Of a stretch of 64,000 bases of DNA, positions 49,359 to 62,982 are shown piece after piece (position 1 is the stretch's first letter; every line of letters starts with the position of its first letter). This stretch comes from Uloborus plumipes (taxonomy: Eukaryota > Arthropoda > Arachnida > Araneae > Uloboridae): the NCBI GenBank assembly GCA_038373865.1, contig JAXGGA010003965.1:1-64000 (forward strand). The letters are read 5' to 3'. Below the pieces are notes generated by a model. The model saw nothing but the letters and a program-made list of their open reading frames with translations, was not told where the DNA came from and ran no database searches. The position numbers were made by a program, and so were the translations under genes.

Positions 49359-52300
49359 CTCTTGGGGCGTAGGAACTAAAATTACAAAGCACAAACGGCT
49401 GCGTGCTTTTCAAAATGCATCAAACAGTGCTTAAATTGTCATTTTGAAGTCGGCCTGCTGTAAATACAATGTATAATCATACTAGCATTTAGTCTCGGAA
49501 ATTAAACAAAAAATCTAGTTGGTTATGCCAGCGTTCTAAGTGGCGCCATCTATGAGCAATACATCTAACGAGCCACGTTCTACCAATGCCTTGGGGGGAA
49601 AACGATTGCTATTTGGTCTACAAAGTGCTCTCTACTTGTTTGATTTGATATATTTATGTACATATATATCTCCATACACGTCTTTCCGTTTAGCCCCGCT
49701 TGCCCGTGTAAAAGAAATTAAGATGCTCTTCTATGATATGCACTAAACTTTTGCCTTCATTATTGGAGCTACGCAAAAAAAGTTCAGCATAAAACTTTGG
49801 TTAGAATTTTAAAGATGGCAAAAAACGCGCGCGTTGTGAAGTCAAAATCATATCCGTGATGCCAAATACAGAAATCAAATCGCAGAATTGAGTAACACAA
49901 TATTCAGAATGAAAGGGAAGTTTTGATGCAATGCTCTAAACAACAAGAATTTATCTGTAAACTAAGTAACAGTTGAATGAAGTTATTTTTTTATAAATTA
50001 ATTATATTTAAATGCATATTTAATCGATCATATTTTGTAGTTTACTAAATTGATACCTTTCTCTTCTTTACCGAAATCCGTTGCAAGAAAAAGCAATCAT
50101 TTAAAAAAAAAGTCGTATGAAATACAAATTCAGATGTATCATTTAACAGTAATCCTAGCCTTCAAAATGTGGCATTATTTAGAAAATGAATTGCAGGAAA
50201 ATACTACAACTCTTAAATCAGCTTTATTTTTTTATTTTTTTTTAAGCGGGAAACTCTGATCAATGGTTGCAATGTTTTTGTTTTTTCCTTTTTTTTAACT
50301 GTATTCAAATAAATAAACATTGGATTTTTATACGATTTTAATTTATCGATTAGTTTTAAACTGCGTATCGATTCCTTCAATCAAGAGGTAATGTATTAAA
50401 AAGCGATAAAGTGCGTTTTGCTGTAATATATATGAAATGTGTGCGTCACCATTCGTCACTGTGACTGTGACGCAATATTGTTCTTTTTTTATTTATTTTT
50501 TATAATCTTTAATGAACTGAAACGAGGTGCATTGAACATCTAGTTGTCATTTCGGATACATATATATGTAATCTTAGGAGTTATTCATCTGGTATATATT
50601 CCACGAAAAGTGCCTCACAAGTTGCTGAGAATTTTTGATGACATATTGATAAATAAAAAAAATCTTTTTCGGTTAGATTTCCCTACGTAGAAGAGGAATT
50701 CGTTTTTGCGTAGCTCCGAATGTTGTGGTTAGTTTGTCTATTGTCTCACGTAGTATTTTCGTGTGCCTATGTGTGTGTGTGTGTTTGTGTGAACTCTGTT
50801 TCAAGCACGTGCAATGTTATTTGCTAAAAATTTTCAAGTTGACAAATGTAACTCTTTTATTCTAGTGAGGAACAGCGTGGAATTTATTTGCTCCCTTTTC
50901 CACGCTTTTATTTCCCCTGACCTATTTCTAAACTGTGCCATTCGATAAAGGTTTTTCTTTTTTTTATATATACATAAAATAATTAGAAAGCACTCCCTTG
51001 TACGTAATTAGAAGTACTAATCGCAATTACAAGTCTTGTTTAGAAACTGTGATAAACTCACTTTTGATAACAAAAATCGGAGTGTAACAATTACCAAGGA
51101 AAATATTTTATTTATTTGTGAATATATTTTTACTTTTTTTTTTTTTTTGTCAGCTCTGTCCTGCAAACATATAGCAAGAAGAAAATAACTTATGTTTTTC
51201 TCGTATTACATTTTTTTATAAATGATATTAATTAAAATCCGGTAAAAAAATATTTGTTATATTTAACTAGGAAAATCACCTTTTGTTTTAAATGCATGAG
51301 CTTCAGTTAAGGTTAAACTTAATGCATCAAATTAAAAGTTAAAATTAAACGCGTATAAAAAGTGTTATATCTTCGTATAGTTTTTATTTAAACTAATTAA
51401 AAATCAAAATGTGTGTTCTATGATTTGTGAATTGTATTTGATCGGATAAAATTTAGAAAGCGTCTTCTAAATGTAATTCTTTAGAAGGATACATTTCATT
51501 GGATAATTCTATTCAAAGTGCCTTTGTCTTAACCCATTAAGATGCATAACATGTATAATATTACATTTCTAAAATGCCTTTCTTTTTGTAAAATATTGGC
51601 ATCATATTGTATCTTTCTCAAAGAAACTACATGGTCAACAGAAATTAGCGTAGCAGGTTTTATTTAATTTACTTATTTTGTCTGTGTTTTCAAGGAATTT
51701 AATGTGCACTATATCACATCAGAAACATAGTTCAATCATAAATTTGAAAACGTAAGCATGGCGATTGTCAAAAAATTGAGCTTTGAGTATAGTATGTAGT
51801 AAGAAATGTTTTCTAAGTAGCATTTAAATTGCGGCATAATGAATGCATTTTGGGATTTATTACAAAATTACTTATACAATTATGTTACATTTTCTTAAGA
51901 CAAATCATAACCTCTAACATAAACGCTTCAAAAATGTACCTTAATTTCTCCGGATTAAAAAATAACTTTCGATGCAAAAAAAAAAAAAAAAAATACTATT
52001 TGTGCATGACTTAATTTTACATTAAAGTTTTCATTCGTTTAAAAATTGTGTTCTCTTATCAATGTATATTCATTGTTATCAAAAAATATTTTTACATTGC
52101 GCATTTACATTTATTAGCATCTTAGTACTAAGTTATTCAACAAATTATTTTATTTATTCTTTAATTTTTTAAATTAAGAAACTAAAGTTACAGCTTTTTA
52201 TCATTAGTTCTCTCGCAAATGTTGAATTAGTACCTTCTATACCAATTCTTCTTCTTGCTATATCGTTGTGAGAAATGTTTTTGATCACAAAATTAAATCC

Positions 52301-55300
52301 AAAAGAGTCTTCATCGCAGCATTTGGCATATTTTTCCTTTTCTTTTGTAACATAAAAATGTGCCCCTTTTTGTATTCTATTTTTGAAAATAGTGTTTGGA
52401 AATGTTTTCATTTATAATTATTTTTCCTTATTGTGGCAATGTAGTTAATATGTTTTTGTTGTTTATGGGCTTTCAGTTAGTTTTTGCACTTAATACAACA
52501 AAAATATAAGCAGTATTTGTAGATACGGGTACAGTTAATTGTCATTTGAACTCGATTGGTCGTTATACTCACTTGAGTAAGCAATTGTAGGATAAAAAAA
52601 CTTTAAATTATTTCCTAATAAAAACTTCAACTAATTCATAAATCGTACTTCGAGTAAATCATGACTATTTTTAAAATCTTTATTTGTTACTGATTAAATG
52701 AAACTGATTTAAAAATGGGAGAACTAATTTATGTTTTCAATTTTTCTTCCATTTTACGTATTCTTATTTTGAAAGTATTTTCACAGAAAGAAAAAAAAAA
52801 TGAATTTTTGTTCTTCGGACAAGTTTAGTGTATTATTTTCCCCAAAATATCATTTTGTTTACCATTCGTATTAAAATTCATTGTTAAGCAAAAGCTAGAA
52901 AAGCCTGTAAAATATTTTTCCCGTCGTTTGGAACTTTAAGGTGATGTAAAAAGCTGGTAAGTAGCAATCATTGATTCGCACGCCCATTTTTTGAAAAGCA
53001 AAGTTTTCATGAGCAATATTCTGCGCACCTTTGTAAATTTAAAAACATTTTGCAAGCCTAACTTATAGTTTACGAGCATTCTGCAATTAGTTAAACTATT
53101 TACTTACATCACACACGTGAGAATAGCCAGTACAGTATGTACTCAAGTTTAAAATAAAATGCACGTAGTTTGCGCAACTTTTGTAATACTGCTGCAATAT
53201 TTAGCTACATATTTCAAACACATAAGACTGTGCCGATGATATTGTTGATACTCTTGGTAGTATTACATGAAATTTTGAAAAGCTTATTCAATCATATTAT
53301 ATATACATACTATATATAAATATTATACATTATATATACACTGCGTACAATCACATGTTCATTACGTTAATATGCAGAAAGATTTGAATACAGAGCACTT
53401 GAAATTAAGGGAGAATTCTTTTTCCGAGTGTTACCTGGATATTACGAAATACAATTGAATGATACTACATATGTTGCCAAACTTCAAAGTTACTTTCTCT
53501 TTTTTTTTATGTTAGAGACGAGATGTGATTAAAATATATAGTTTCTTAACAACACTTTCTGATTCCTACGAATGAATTGAGAAGTAAAAGATTTAAATAT
53601 TATGTCTCATGCAAAATCTGTGTGTTAAAAAATGTACATATTTTTCTTCAGCCGTTTATCAAAATTTATTTATTTTTCTTTTTTCTAAATTGTAAATGTA
53701 AGGGACAACTTTGTTTATATTTTATCAATCAAAGGTTAAAAAAATGTTGATGAAATTTTATTTGCTCTTAAGGAGACTAAAATATTGTTGTTAGATTTTT
53801 ACATTGTGTAAAAAAAGAAGTATAAAGAGAAAAATAAAGATAATACTATTGAAGAATTGGGTAATTTACAGACAAGAAAATTCCGAAATGCATAGGAAGT
53901 TACGTAATTCTGCAGGATATTCTTACTTTAAAAATTACACAAAGTGCGTTTTAATTATAAAACTTAAAAAAGGTGTTCGATTTTGTAGCGATCTGATGTA
54001 TTATTTAATGAGTTCATTAATCGACTTTTAATTTAAAATTTTGTTCACATTTGATGATACTCTTGTTCCAGGAATTTTATAGATAAAACGCTTAAAGTAA
54101 TGTTAGTATACTAATTTCTGGTTTTGATTTAAATTTGTTTTAAGCTTTCGTAACCTAAAATCCCTATTTCGCAGTTAAAAGATAGTACTAATGACTAATT
54201 TCTATTTTCTAAATTTGAACAAAGGTGACCTTTTATTGTAAAATTTTTAAGGGTTGCATATAAATTGAAAACAGGTAATGTAGGTTCTGTTACGTTTAGA
54301 CTTTGGTTGACACTTTAAAAAAAAATGAAATTATAGTGTCAAATGTGTGTGTGTAGATGACATTTTTCTAAACCGTACATAACTTAATATTTATATTCTA
54401 AGAAAAATAATATTTGATTTTAAACTATTTTCAACATTTAGAAGTCTGCAGAAATTTGTGTCACATACATGGCAGTTATGACTTTGTACGAAGGATAACA
54501 ATAGAAAGGAAAAAGAACAAGTCTTGACTCTCACTTAAATATCGTTGAGTATAGATTACTTTATAAAACCATTAAGTACAATTCTTAGCTTTTCCATGTT
54601 TCTAACATTATTTCAAACTACCCCAAACATCCCTCAATTTGTGAAGTTCAATGGTGTTTCAAAAAATCTGAAGTAACGTATACAAGTGATGGCAAACATG
54701 CTTTCAAAATGATGAATTTGGCGCATATGCACAGTAGTTCTAGGATTTTACCATTGCAAAGGTAAAATGAGAGTAGCGAATTTACTGTCCAACCTCCAAA
54801 GGCGCGCATAGCACCGTTGAACGATTCCATTTCAAAAAAGGGGTAGCAGCTTGATTGAGAAAATACACCATGGTAACATTTCCGCTTAGTCCGATGATAT
54901 TTTATTTTTATAGAACTGATAAGGAAGGCGAATAGATTAAAAACATCAAAGCAAACCAACACGTCAAATAAAGGAACCAAACGGAAAACAAAAAACAAAG
55001 TAAAATATCCTCACATTCTTGAATCTCTCTTATCACTATCACCCCTATTTTACCAAAATGAGTAGAGACCTGAGGCATGCGCAGACGCGTCCGAGGTCGC
55101 CGGAAAAAATATTAAACAGTAAAAAATGTATAATTGATGCTAACGTTTTGAGATCACAGCATACATTCTTACATCTAAATTTGCTTATCCTATCCTTCTT
55201 TAAAAACTTTCTCGCAGAAATGCATCGCCGGCATCTGCAGACTTCTATTGATGAAAATATTTTGACTTGTACTTTCAAGACATGTCCTTTCTTAAAAGCG

Positions 55301-57766
55301 CCAAAAGAGTCTTTATAGATACAGTATGAAAAGTGTTTAAATATGCAGCCCTCCGTAACAAATTCAAGTAAACATGCTACAGTTATTCGACACAGTGGTT
55401 TCTACAATATTTCTCTACTAAGGCAAAAATGGTGCAGTTACACGAGAAGCCTTCTTTACAAACCGCGGTCATTTCGAAATGAATTTTCATAAGCTTAATC
55501 TCGATTCCGTGTGATAACTTTTTAAAGGAGAGTTGAGCAGATTTTAGTTCCATATTTTTCTGGATAATTCGTTTTAGAAGAAACTATATGCTTCCATGAT
55601 ATACGCAATAATTTTATAAAGTTACCATTAGCGATAATAAATGCAGGTTCGAAGTTTTAATATTTGTCAAATAAAAAAAGCCCCGCGTGTTATTTATAGC
55701 CCTCCTAGATATGTTTTCTAACGTGTGTCATGATAAAACTGTAGATTTTAAACAATAATGTTGTTCTGAGTCGGTATTGTTTGTAAAGCCGTATACCAGT
55801 GTTCCACGAAAAATTTGAAGGGTGGAGGGTGATTCGACACACCCCCATTCATTTCCAAAAACTAGCATAAAAAGTTAAACCCTTACAAAGATAAATGTTT
55901 GACAATGTCAACAATGATGAAAAAACTGATTTTTTTTTTTTTTTTACAAAGTTTGTTGATTATTAGGTTTTTATTCATGTTTTAGTATGTTGCTCTTGTT
56001 TTATAAAAATACGTTTGTATATTGTAATCAAAAGTGAATATTTCACTATATATAATTATCTTGTAAAAGCACTTTCAAAATATTAATAATTTTCGAAAAT
56101 TCTGCCTTATATTTATTTCACTGCATTCATTTTATGCTAAAATTTCAATTTATTATTGGTATTTTTAACCCGAAATGCTTCATCCGTTAATCTTTTGATT
56201 TCAAGTGCGTAATTCGTTAAGGTTTTTTGTTCAGTTTCAAAATTATAGAATAAATTAAGGAATCCACTTCCTGCTATCAAGTTTTCCAAATAATTGTCAT
56301 GCTTGTAACGTAAGCTTCGAATACTAACAGTTCCGTTAACGTTTTTTTTTTTCCTCAATCGAACAGATTTGTATCTTGTATGATATTAGTAATTAACACG
56401 ATTTGGCCTACAAATGAAAAATAAAAAACTGAAATTTAGAATGAAGTTTTTTTTCTGTTTGGAAGCATTTTGGGTGCCGGCTCGCGTTGTCATCTGTTGT
56501 AAATCTTATCACATTTCTTTCATTTCATTTAATAATTTTTGCTGAAAACACTCGTCAATGGATAACGATCAATCTTCATTTGTGGGACCATAGGCGCCGA
56601 CTGTTGGGAACAGTACGCCACGTACCCTACCTCCCTTTTAAAAGGGGCCATACTCTGGAAATGTTAGTTTAGCCCTGTTGTTAATATTTTCTTACTTTCA
56701 TGAAATAAAAAGTGGCTTTGCTTATAACTTCAAAAGCATGACTTTTAAAAAAGGCTACGCAAATAGTGCGTTAACCCTACACTGCATCGCATTGCCAATT
56801 GGATACATGAGCTATTTTTCCTTATGACCAGAAAAATGTGGTCATAAGGCAACTCAAGCATAATAAGCAAGGATTCACCAACTATCCTCAAAATTAATTT
56901 TTGAAAAATATTTTTCCATATTTTCTTATTACATTGAAAAACATATATACATCTTCAAAGAACAAAAAATCATGCAGTGTATCGTTAACCTACCTCTCCC
57001 ATAAAAATGTTTGAAAAATCGCGAAAAAAAATCATTTTAATATAAATTGGGAGAATATTTACTAAAAATGAATGGGCAGGAACGATGTCATACGATGTAT
57101 CATTACTTGGTAATGATTACAAATTTGAAAAAGTCGGCGCTTAGGTGTGGGACGAAATGTTCTTGCGGCTTTATACAACCAACTACATATTAATACCAAT
57201 TTGAAGAGTTGTGATTGCAAAAAAAAAGGCGGTTTTATTTATCTACGAATTGTTCGTGCTATTGAAAGGCTACGGGAAAAACGAGTTCATCGTTTGAGGA
57301 CAAGTCAAGTTTGAACGCGCTTTTATCTGTGCAGTGAGCGATTTTCTTTCGCGCTTGTTGTGTCGCACAAACGTTTGTACGATTTCAACGCATGTTGTGT
57401 TGTCGAGTTGTATGCTTTTTTCATTATTTTTCGCTGTATAAAGTTTCTGCAAATAAATTAAAAAATGTTGTGATGTGTAAAATATGAAAACAAAATATTA
57501 TTAACTAACGATGAAAGTGTTGTTTTTTAAAATGATGAAAAAAAAAAGAGGATGAATTGATGAATTATTTAACAGTGTGTTGAAAGTGGAGCTCCTACAA
57601 TCCCAGTGTTGATAAATGTGACGTCTTTGTTCTGTGTCAATGAAACAAAAAATGTGTTCCATTTTCCTGCTGATTAGTGGGAAAAATAAACTATGTAAAA
57701 TCCGGTGTGTTGTCTTCTTTCTCTTTACATACACATAAGGGTCCAAAAATTGACAAATTATCATTT
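49359..57766. other. AT-rich intergenic sequence
   Basis: Mostly AT-rich DNA with a (GT)n stretch at 50770-50792 and (AT)n around 53297-53340. 54640-55100 is somewhat richer in GC and carries a 116-codon frame on the minus strand (54648-54998) with no recognised domain. CATAGGCGCCGACT at 56589-56602 resembles the hAT-type terminus at 901 but has no partner. No gene supported. Confidence 0.45.
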
Positions 57767-59120
57767 CTGTAAAATGGAGTGAATCGGTACACTTTTCAGC
57801 TTTGAATGTAAAAAAAAAAGTAGTTAAAAGATTTTTTTTTATCTTAACTTTTGGGTAGAAACTTCGGTCTTGCTTCGCTTTTGATATTCCAAGCAAAGAC
57901 AAAACCATGTTGAACAATTATTATTTATATGTATATTATATATAGTGATTTAGAGGTGTTCCCATTCACCCCGCTGATAGGAGTCAATCGGAACACATGT
58001 TATTTTTTTTTCAATTTAATATATCTCACAAATATTAGTAATATTGATGTAGGAGAATAAGAACAGATAGTTACTGTCAAATAAAAGTTTATTTTACATA
58101 CCAACAAAAGTATGATTTGACAAAATTCGAAAATAATTTTGAACTTATGAAAAATTTAAATTAATTTTAAGAAAATGTTATGAAATGAAAAACATAGATT
58201 TAATATAAATTAGAGTCACTTATGTCGTCCCAAAAATGATCGTGTTCTTAAAACTAGCAATAGTAGCTTGGCTTAAAATTTTTCATAACAACTCATGAGA
58301 TGAACGCTGCCTTTTCTTTAGTTCCTTGAAATCTCTGGGTTTCGGAGATAGTCCTGTAAGATTTTCCCAACTACTTATCGTTGTCTGTGTACTGGACTTT
58401 TGCTAAATAGAGTCTGTATGACTTTTGCTCCTTGTACTTTAACGAAAATGAAGTCTCGAGAGACAAAAATGTTTTTTAATCTGAAACTTTCTTTCATTCT
58501 AAGATCTAGTTGCTCACCAGAATAAGTAAACTATTATAAATCCTTGTCCCTGTCTTGACTAGAAGAATTGGGGTTAGAATGTTGATTTTTCAAACAGTTT
58601 CCTTTGAATAGGTTTGAATTGAAACAACAGATCAAAGAGTTTCTGTTCACCCCGTAAATCCATATCTTATGACATTATAAAGAATTTTCGTTTTTACGAC
58701 CTAATCAAAAAATGTTGTCTGTTCTAATGTGGTTTTGGACTAATAGAGGCCGCTTACAAGAGTACACTTGAGGACAAAGCCGCTTTACCAGGCCTCATAA
58801 CTAAACAAATATACGAATGGAATACTCTGTTGCTCAGATAAATGCATAATTAAAAAGTACTCTTCTTAGATTTGGAATATAAAGGTCTGTACTTACATAC
58901 AAAGTTTTGCAGACAATGAAAACTTGAAGCTTTTTAGCGTTCATCTTGCAGCCTTGCTCATAAGCCAAATAGTGTTGTCAGAATGACAGTTTTTTTCCTA
59001 CTTCTTATAATATTACCTTTCTAAGAAAAAAATTATCTGCAAAAAATATTCGACATTATATTTATGAGGAATTTTTTTGTATGGTCAGGAAGTTTTGTTC
59101 CGAATCACCCCGTTTTACGG
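57767..59120. mobile_element. Probable DNA transposon with CGTAAAACGGGGTGA-type ends
   Basis: The right end reads TTCCGAATCACCCCGTTTTA then CGG, followed by TA. The left end at about 57767 reads CTGTAAAATGGAGTGAATCG then GTACAC, the same motif inverted with several mismatches. Related phrases occur internally (TTCACCCCGCTGAT near 57964 and GTTCACCCCGTAAATCC near 58645), like subterminal repeats. The left limit is approximate. The 138-codon minus-strand frame at 57501-57917 crosses the edge and shows no transposase motif. Confidence 0.5.
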
Positions 59121-59149
59121 TAAGTAGATGGATTACTATTGATAGTTTG

Positions 59150-60077
59150 TAGGGCTCGACCGAAGGCAAATTTTTGCTCATGGGCCGATCCCGATAGTTT
59201 CTTCAAGTTAGCATCGGACACCGATGCCAATGATCGATGAAAAAACTTTTTTAAATGACTGCTGAAATGTGCGTTTTAGACATTTTTAAGATAAAAAAAA
59301 TTGTTCGGTATATTGTAGAAACCAATGCAAACTATAGTTTAAATAAAAATGAATGGGGAAAAATGACAGGGCCGTCGACATACTTACAATCCTAATTTTT
59401 TAATGAAAAAACCACAAAAAAGTGGAGGAAAATGAGTGGGCCGCCGAAATATGCTTCTAATGGAAAGATAAGGTTCAATAAGGGGGGGGGGGAGAAGATT
59501 TAAAGGATTGTAATGAAAAGGCATTCTAGCTTTTAAAAGTTGCAAAGATAAAATGAGATGAGTTAAAGCGAGACATAGTAAATAATGCCCAATTATAAGT
59601 ATCTTAGTGCATGACGGCAATGGTACATATTTAATATCATAATTTTGCCTTAAATGAATTTGCAGAATCCTCAAAAAGCAGTCCTCCCTATTGTTGGACA
59701 CATCTCGCAATAACAGATGAAACTTCCGGTTTCGTGACTGTCCGTTATTCGGAGGTTTTACTGTAATTCTTAAATTTCTCATCAAAACAATCGTTCTAAA
59801 AGTTTCTGCTGTGTTGCGAACATTTCTGTATCTGCCCGAAGTTCTTAAAATTCCAAAACAAAGAATAGTCCCGTGGCTGTCCAATTTCGGGCCAAGTACT
59901 ATTAATTATGAAGTAGCAAATAGAGAATGTAGAATTCCCCCTTAAGAAAACATAGGATTATTTTCTCCAAAAATCCATCGGCATTTAAATGTTTTCTACA
60001 AGTTAGCATTGGACGAGGATGCTCATGCCGATTTATAAAATTTTCAACCATCGGCCCGATGCATTGGTCGAGCCTTA
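59150..60077. mobile_element. hAT-type non-autonomous element, 928 bp
   Basis: Inverted ends TAGGGCTCGACC (59150) and GGTCGAGCCTTA (ending 60077). The inverted similarity extends inward: GGGCCGAT and CAAGTTAGCAT on the left, with ATCGGCCC and AAGTTAGCATTGG on the right. Flanked by an 8-bp target duplication with one mismatch, ATAGTTTG at 59142-59149 and ATAGTTTA at 60078-60085. TAGGG-type ends plus 8-bp duplications indicate hAT. The 166-codon minus-strand frame at 59384-59884 has no transposase motif and overlaps a nested pogo/Tigger end. Confidence 0.8.
59739..59763. mobile_element. Single pogo/Tigger-like terminus nested in the hAT element
   Basis: TGTCCGTTATTCGGAGGTTT then TACTG, followed by TA, is the reverse complement of a CAGTAAAACCTCCGAATAAC-type pogo/Tigger terminal repeat. 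No partner end is visible inside the hAT element, so it is a solo remnant. Confidence 0.45.
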
Positions 60078-60085
60078 ATAGTTTA

Positions 60086-61708
60086 GTACAGCATATTAAA
60101 ATTGATTAGTGCTAGAAGCCGGCTTTCTACAGCAAGCTCCAAACGTAACCATTTATTAACAAGTTTCATTTGCCATATTGCTACAACTAATATTTTCTTT
60201 ATCAGTACGAGACTTTATAGTATCTTGTATTATATCAGTATTTTTTTTTTTCAAATACATCAAAAAGTCTTTTTTTAATAATGCTAAATCATATACATTT
60301 TTATTACTAATTCTTATTTATTAATTCCGGTATGATACGGAAACCCCAATTATTAATAAACATTGCCCAAATTAACCAATAAAAGAAACAACTCGTTAAA
60401 AAAATGCATTTGCAAGTGACCCACTCTTACAACCTTTTCAAATGCAACAACTAATGCTTCGTGATTTATTATAAGGCTTGACCCTGAGGAAATTGTTAGA
60501 TTGGAGTGAGAAAACTACTGCATGTTTTTGTTACATAAATCATAACTTACATAAGGTTCTCTAAATCATTTTTAGTATTAATATATGATCCCTAAAACAG
60601 CAACAAAATGTATAGTTTTAAACTTAAGCAAAAAATAAACTAGTTTTGGCCGGAATATCTGCATTATAATTCCATGGAAGAATTTTTCATTCAAATATCA
60701 TATTGTTGATATTAATTTTTAATTTAAAACAATTTGGAGAATAAAAGCTGCAGTGAATGTTATTGTAGAAAAAAATCATATTTAAGCTGTAGAGATATGT
60801 CGATAACCTGCAATACTTTTTCTTCTGAACAAACGTTCTACTATAATTCAGTTGTTAAGCAAAAATGTTGAAAACCGCATCGGTTTGGAGAACAAAAAAA
60901 AAAGTTTTAAAGCCAACATAATTTCATTAATTGACCGTTTTGGTCAATTAATAGTCACCTAGTTGACAACAACTTAACCCCAGCATAAATGATTAGTTAT
61001 TAAATGATTTTTTTTCTATGTATCTAAAACAAACATTGATGATCTATCACAGGGGTGGCCAACCTTTTTAGGGAGAGTGCCACTATCCGGAGAGAAAAAG
61101 CTCAGCGTGCCACATTGTATTTTTTCAACAAACTGAATATTTTTAAAAAGTTAAAAATAGATTTTAGGTTGACTGACTATGTAATTCTTACTGAAATGAA
61201 ACATTTTTTCTCGTAAATATGAACAATTGAAATCGAAATGATAATAAAGACAAAACAAGTCCGAACTTAAGACTTATCGTTAATAAACACGTTTATAAGT
61301 TCTGTCAGTTGGCTTATGCTTAAAAAAGAAGCAAATAACATCAAGCATTCTATTCTAAAAATTAAACAGTCTGTACTTAATGTGGTTTATGAGTTTGTAT
61401 CTTTTTTGCCAAGTCTTTAATGTTAGGATTAGTTTTCGAGAATCCTAAGAAGTTTAAGTGTTTTAAGTGCTATCAATATTAATAATCAACGGTATTTAGA
61501 TTTTTCAACATTCATAACAAAAAATATTTGTTTAAAAGCGTATTTTGAACCAAATATGCAACAGCATCAGACGGTTAAAGTGTGTAAATATGAAAAAAAA
61601 ATGTTGGTACAAATTTCCAAATTTCTATATGACGTGGATGACTTTCTATTTGATTACCAATGCAAAAGGTCAGTAATTCTGAATTGAATTTCAGAAGGGT
61701 AGCAAGTA
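60086..61708. other. AT-rich intergenic sequence with one hAT-like end
   Basis: AT-rich DNA with no supported gene. Contains the hAT-like terminus described at 61050. Confidence 0.5.
61050..61116 (+). mobile_element. Solo hAT (Charlie-like) terminus
   Basis: CAGGGGTGGCCAACCTTTTT followed by two GTGCCAC motifs (about 61077 and 61108) matches the usual layout of hAT Charlie-type left ends. The matching right end (GGTTGGCCACCCCTG) is not found downstream in the window, so the element is truncated or continues beyond it. Confidence 0.5.
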
Positions 61709-62982
61709 GGGTCACCCGGGGCAATTCCTGGTCAGCAAGTTTCTGGGGTAATTCCTGGTCACAGTCCTTTTTATGTCTTAATAATCCTTCAGCAAAATGA
61801 AAAAAATCACAGAGGTACTCTGAACTATCTTCATTGCAATTCATTACTTAATTATGAGTTGACTGTGTACTTAGTTTGAAAAAAAAATTCTTTTTAAAAT
61901 GGCTTGTTAAATTTCGTAAAACAAGATTGGCCTTAGTTTTGATACATTCATACAAAGATCGTGATCAAACTCAAACTTCTGAATATTTTTCTTTTTTCTC
62001 TTTTTGGTTGAATTAGGTACTATGTCAGTTACTGAAAAATAGTTTTGAATTTACCATTATTGTTTTGAATAATTTGCAGGAAGGCTCCAAATAATGCCCC
62101 TGGTTACTGGGGTAATTCTTGGTCATTGGGGTAATTCCTGGTCAGTCCTTTTTTTAATATTTATGAATTATTATTTCGCCAATTATTGACATATTTCATT
62201 GATTTAAACTATAAGTAACTCTGTGAGCCTTAACTGCAAAGTTAACTGTAACCGCAATGTAACATTCATATCTGTTAATGATAAGTATACAATATACTGA
62301 ATTTTTCTTTGTTAAATTTCATCCAATTATTTCATAAATTTTAATAATTACTCTTAATTATACTAAGAGAAATGCTTAACTGTAACTGCATTGTACTGTT
62401 CACTTAACTGTTCACCTTAACATATTCATAACAGACAGAAGCATGTGCTCAGTGTGTATGGTGCATGTGCACCATATTTTTTATGGACCTATTTATTTGG
62501 TAGATGAAGATTCATTCACAACAGATATAAAAGCTGTAGCTGTTGCATACAAAGTGTACAAAAAGTATTTTGGCTAAGTTTTATTAAGTAAATATATTAT
62601 GTTGAAAAAATTTGCATTCTTCCTTAAAAAAACTAAATACAGTGTTTAATTAGCTATATATATAAATAAATTCTTTATCTAATTAGTTTAATAACTTGTA
62701 TTATTAATGTGCTTACAAAATGTATGTATTTGCATCAATCATGTGAGTGACCAATAATTGCCCCGTAAGTGGCCAGGAATTACCCCATCTCTGGGGTAAT
62801 TCCTGGTCACTAATTAACGACAATTATTCAAGTTCATTATGTATTGGTGATAGCATGAATATTTTATTCGATGGACATCCCAATGTGCTTCCTTCATACC
62901 AAAATTTGTAACGCTAACTTAGATAGATTTTGTGATAATTGGATGTTAATGCTTTTTGACCAGGAATTACCCCAGGTGACCC
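61709..62982. mobile_element. TIR element with seven copies of its end motif, TA-flanked
   Basis: Terminal repeats GGGTCACCCGGGGCAATTCC on the left and GGAATTACCCCAGGTGACCC on the right, each continuing inward to TGGTCA/TGACCA, with TA on both sides (61707-61708 and 62983-62984). The core phrase GGGGTAATTCCTGGTCA or its reverse complement, with minor variants, appears seven times: at both ends, near 61743, twice near 62108-62144, and as an inverted pair near 62773-62808. 1,274 bp and no transposase; the frames crossing it (61575-61844, 62894-63100, minus) are shadows. Confidence 0.8.

Noticed and set aside
54648..54998. 116-codon minus-strand frame
   Set aside because: No domain recognised; the segment may be part of an old repeat, but no element ends were found.
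59384..59884. 166-codon minus-strand frame as a transposase
   Set aside because: No hAT dimerisation or DDE motifs; it runs through a nested pogo/Tigger terminus.
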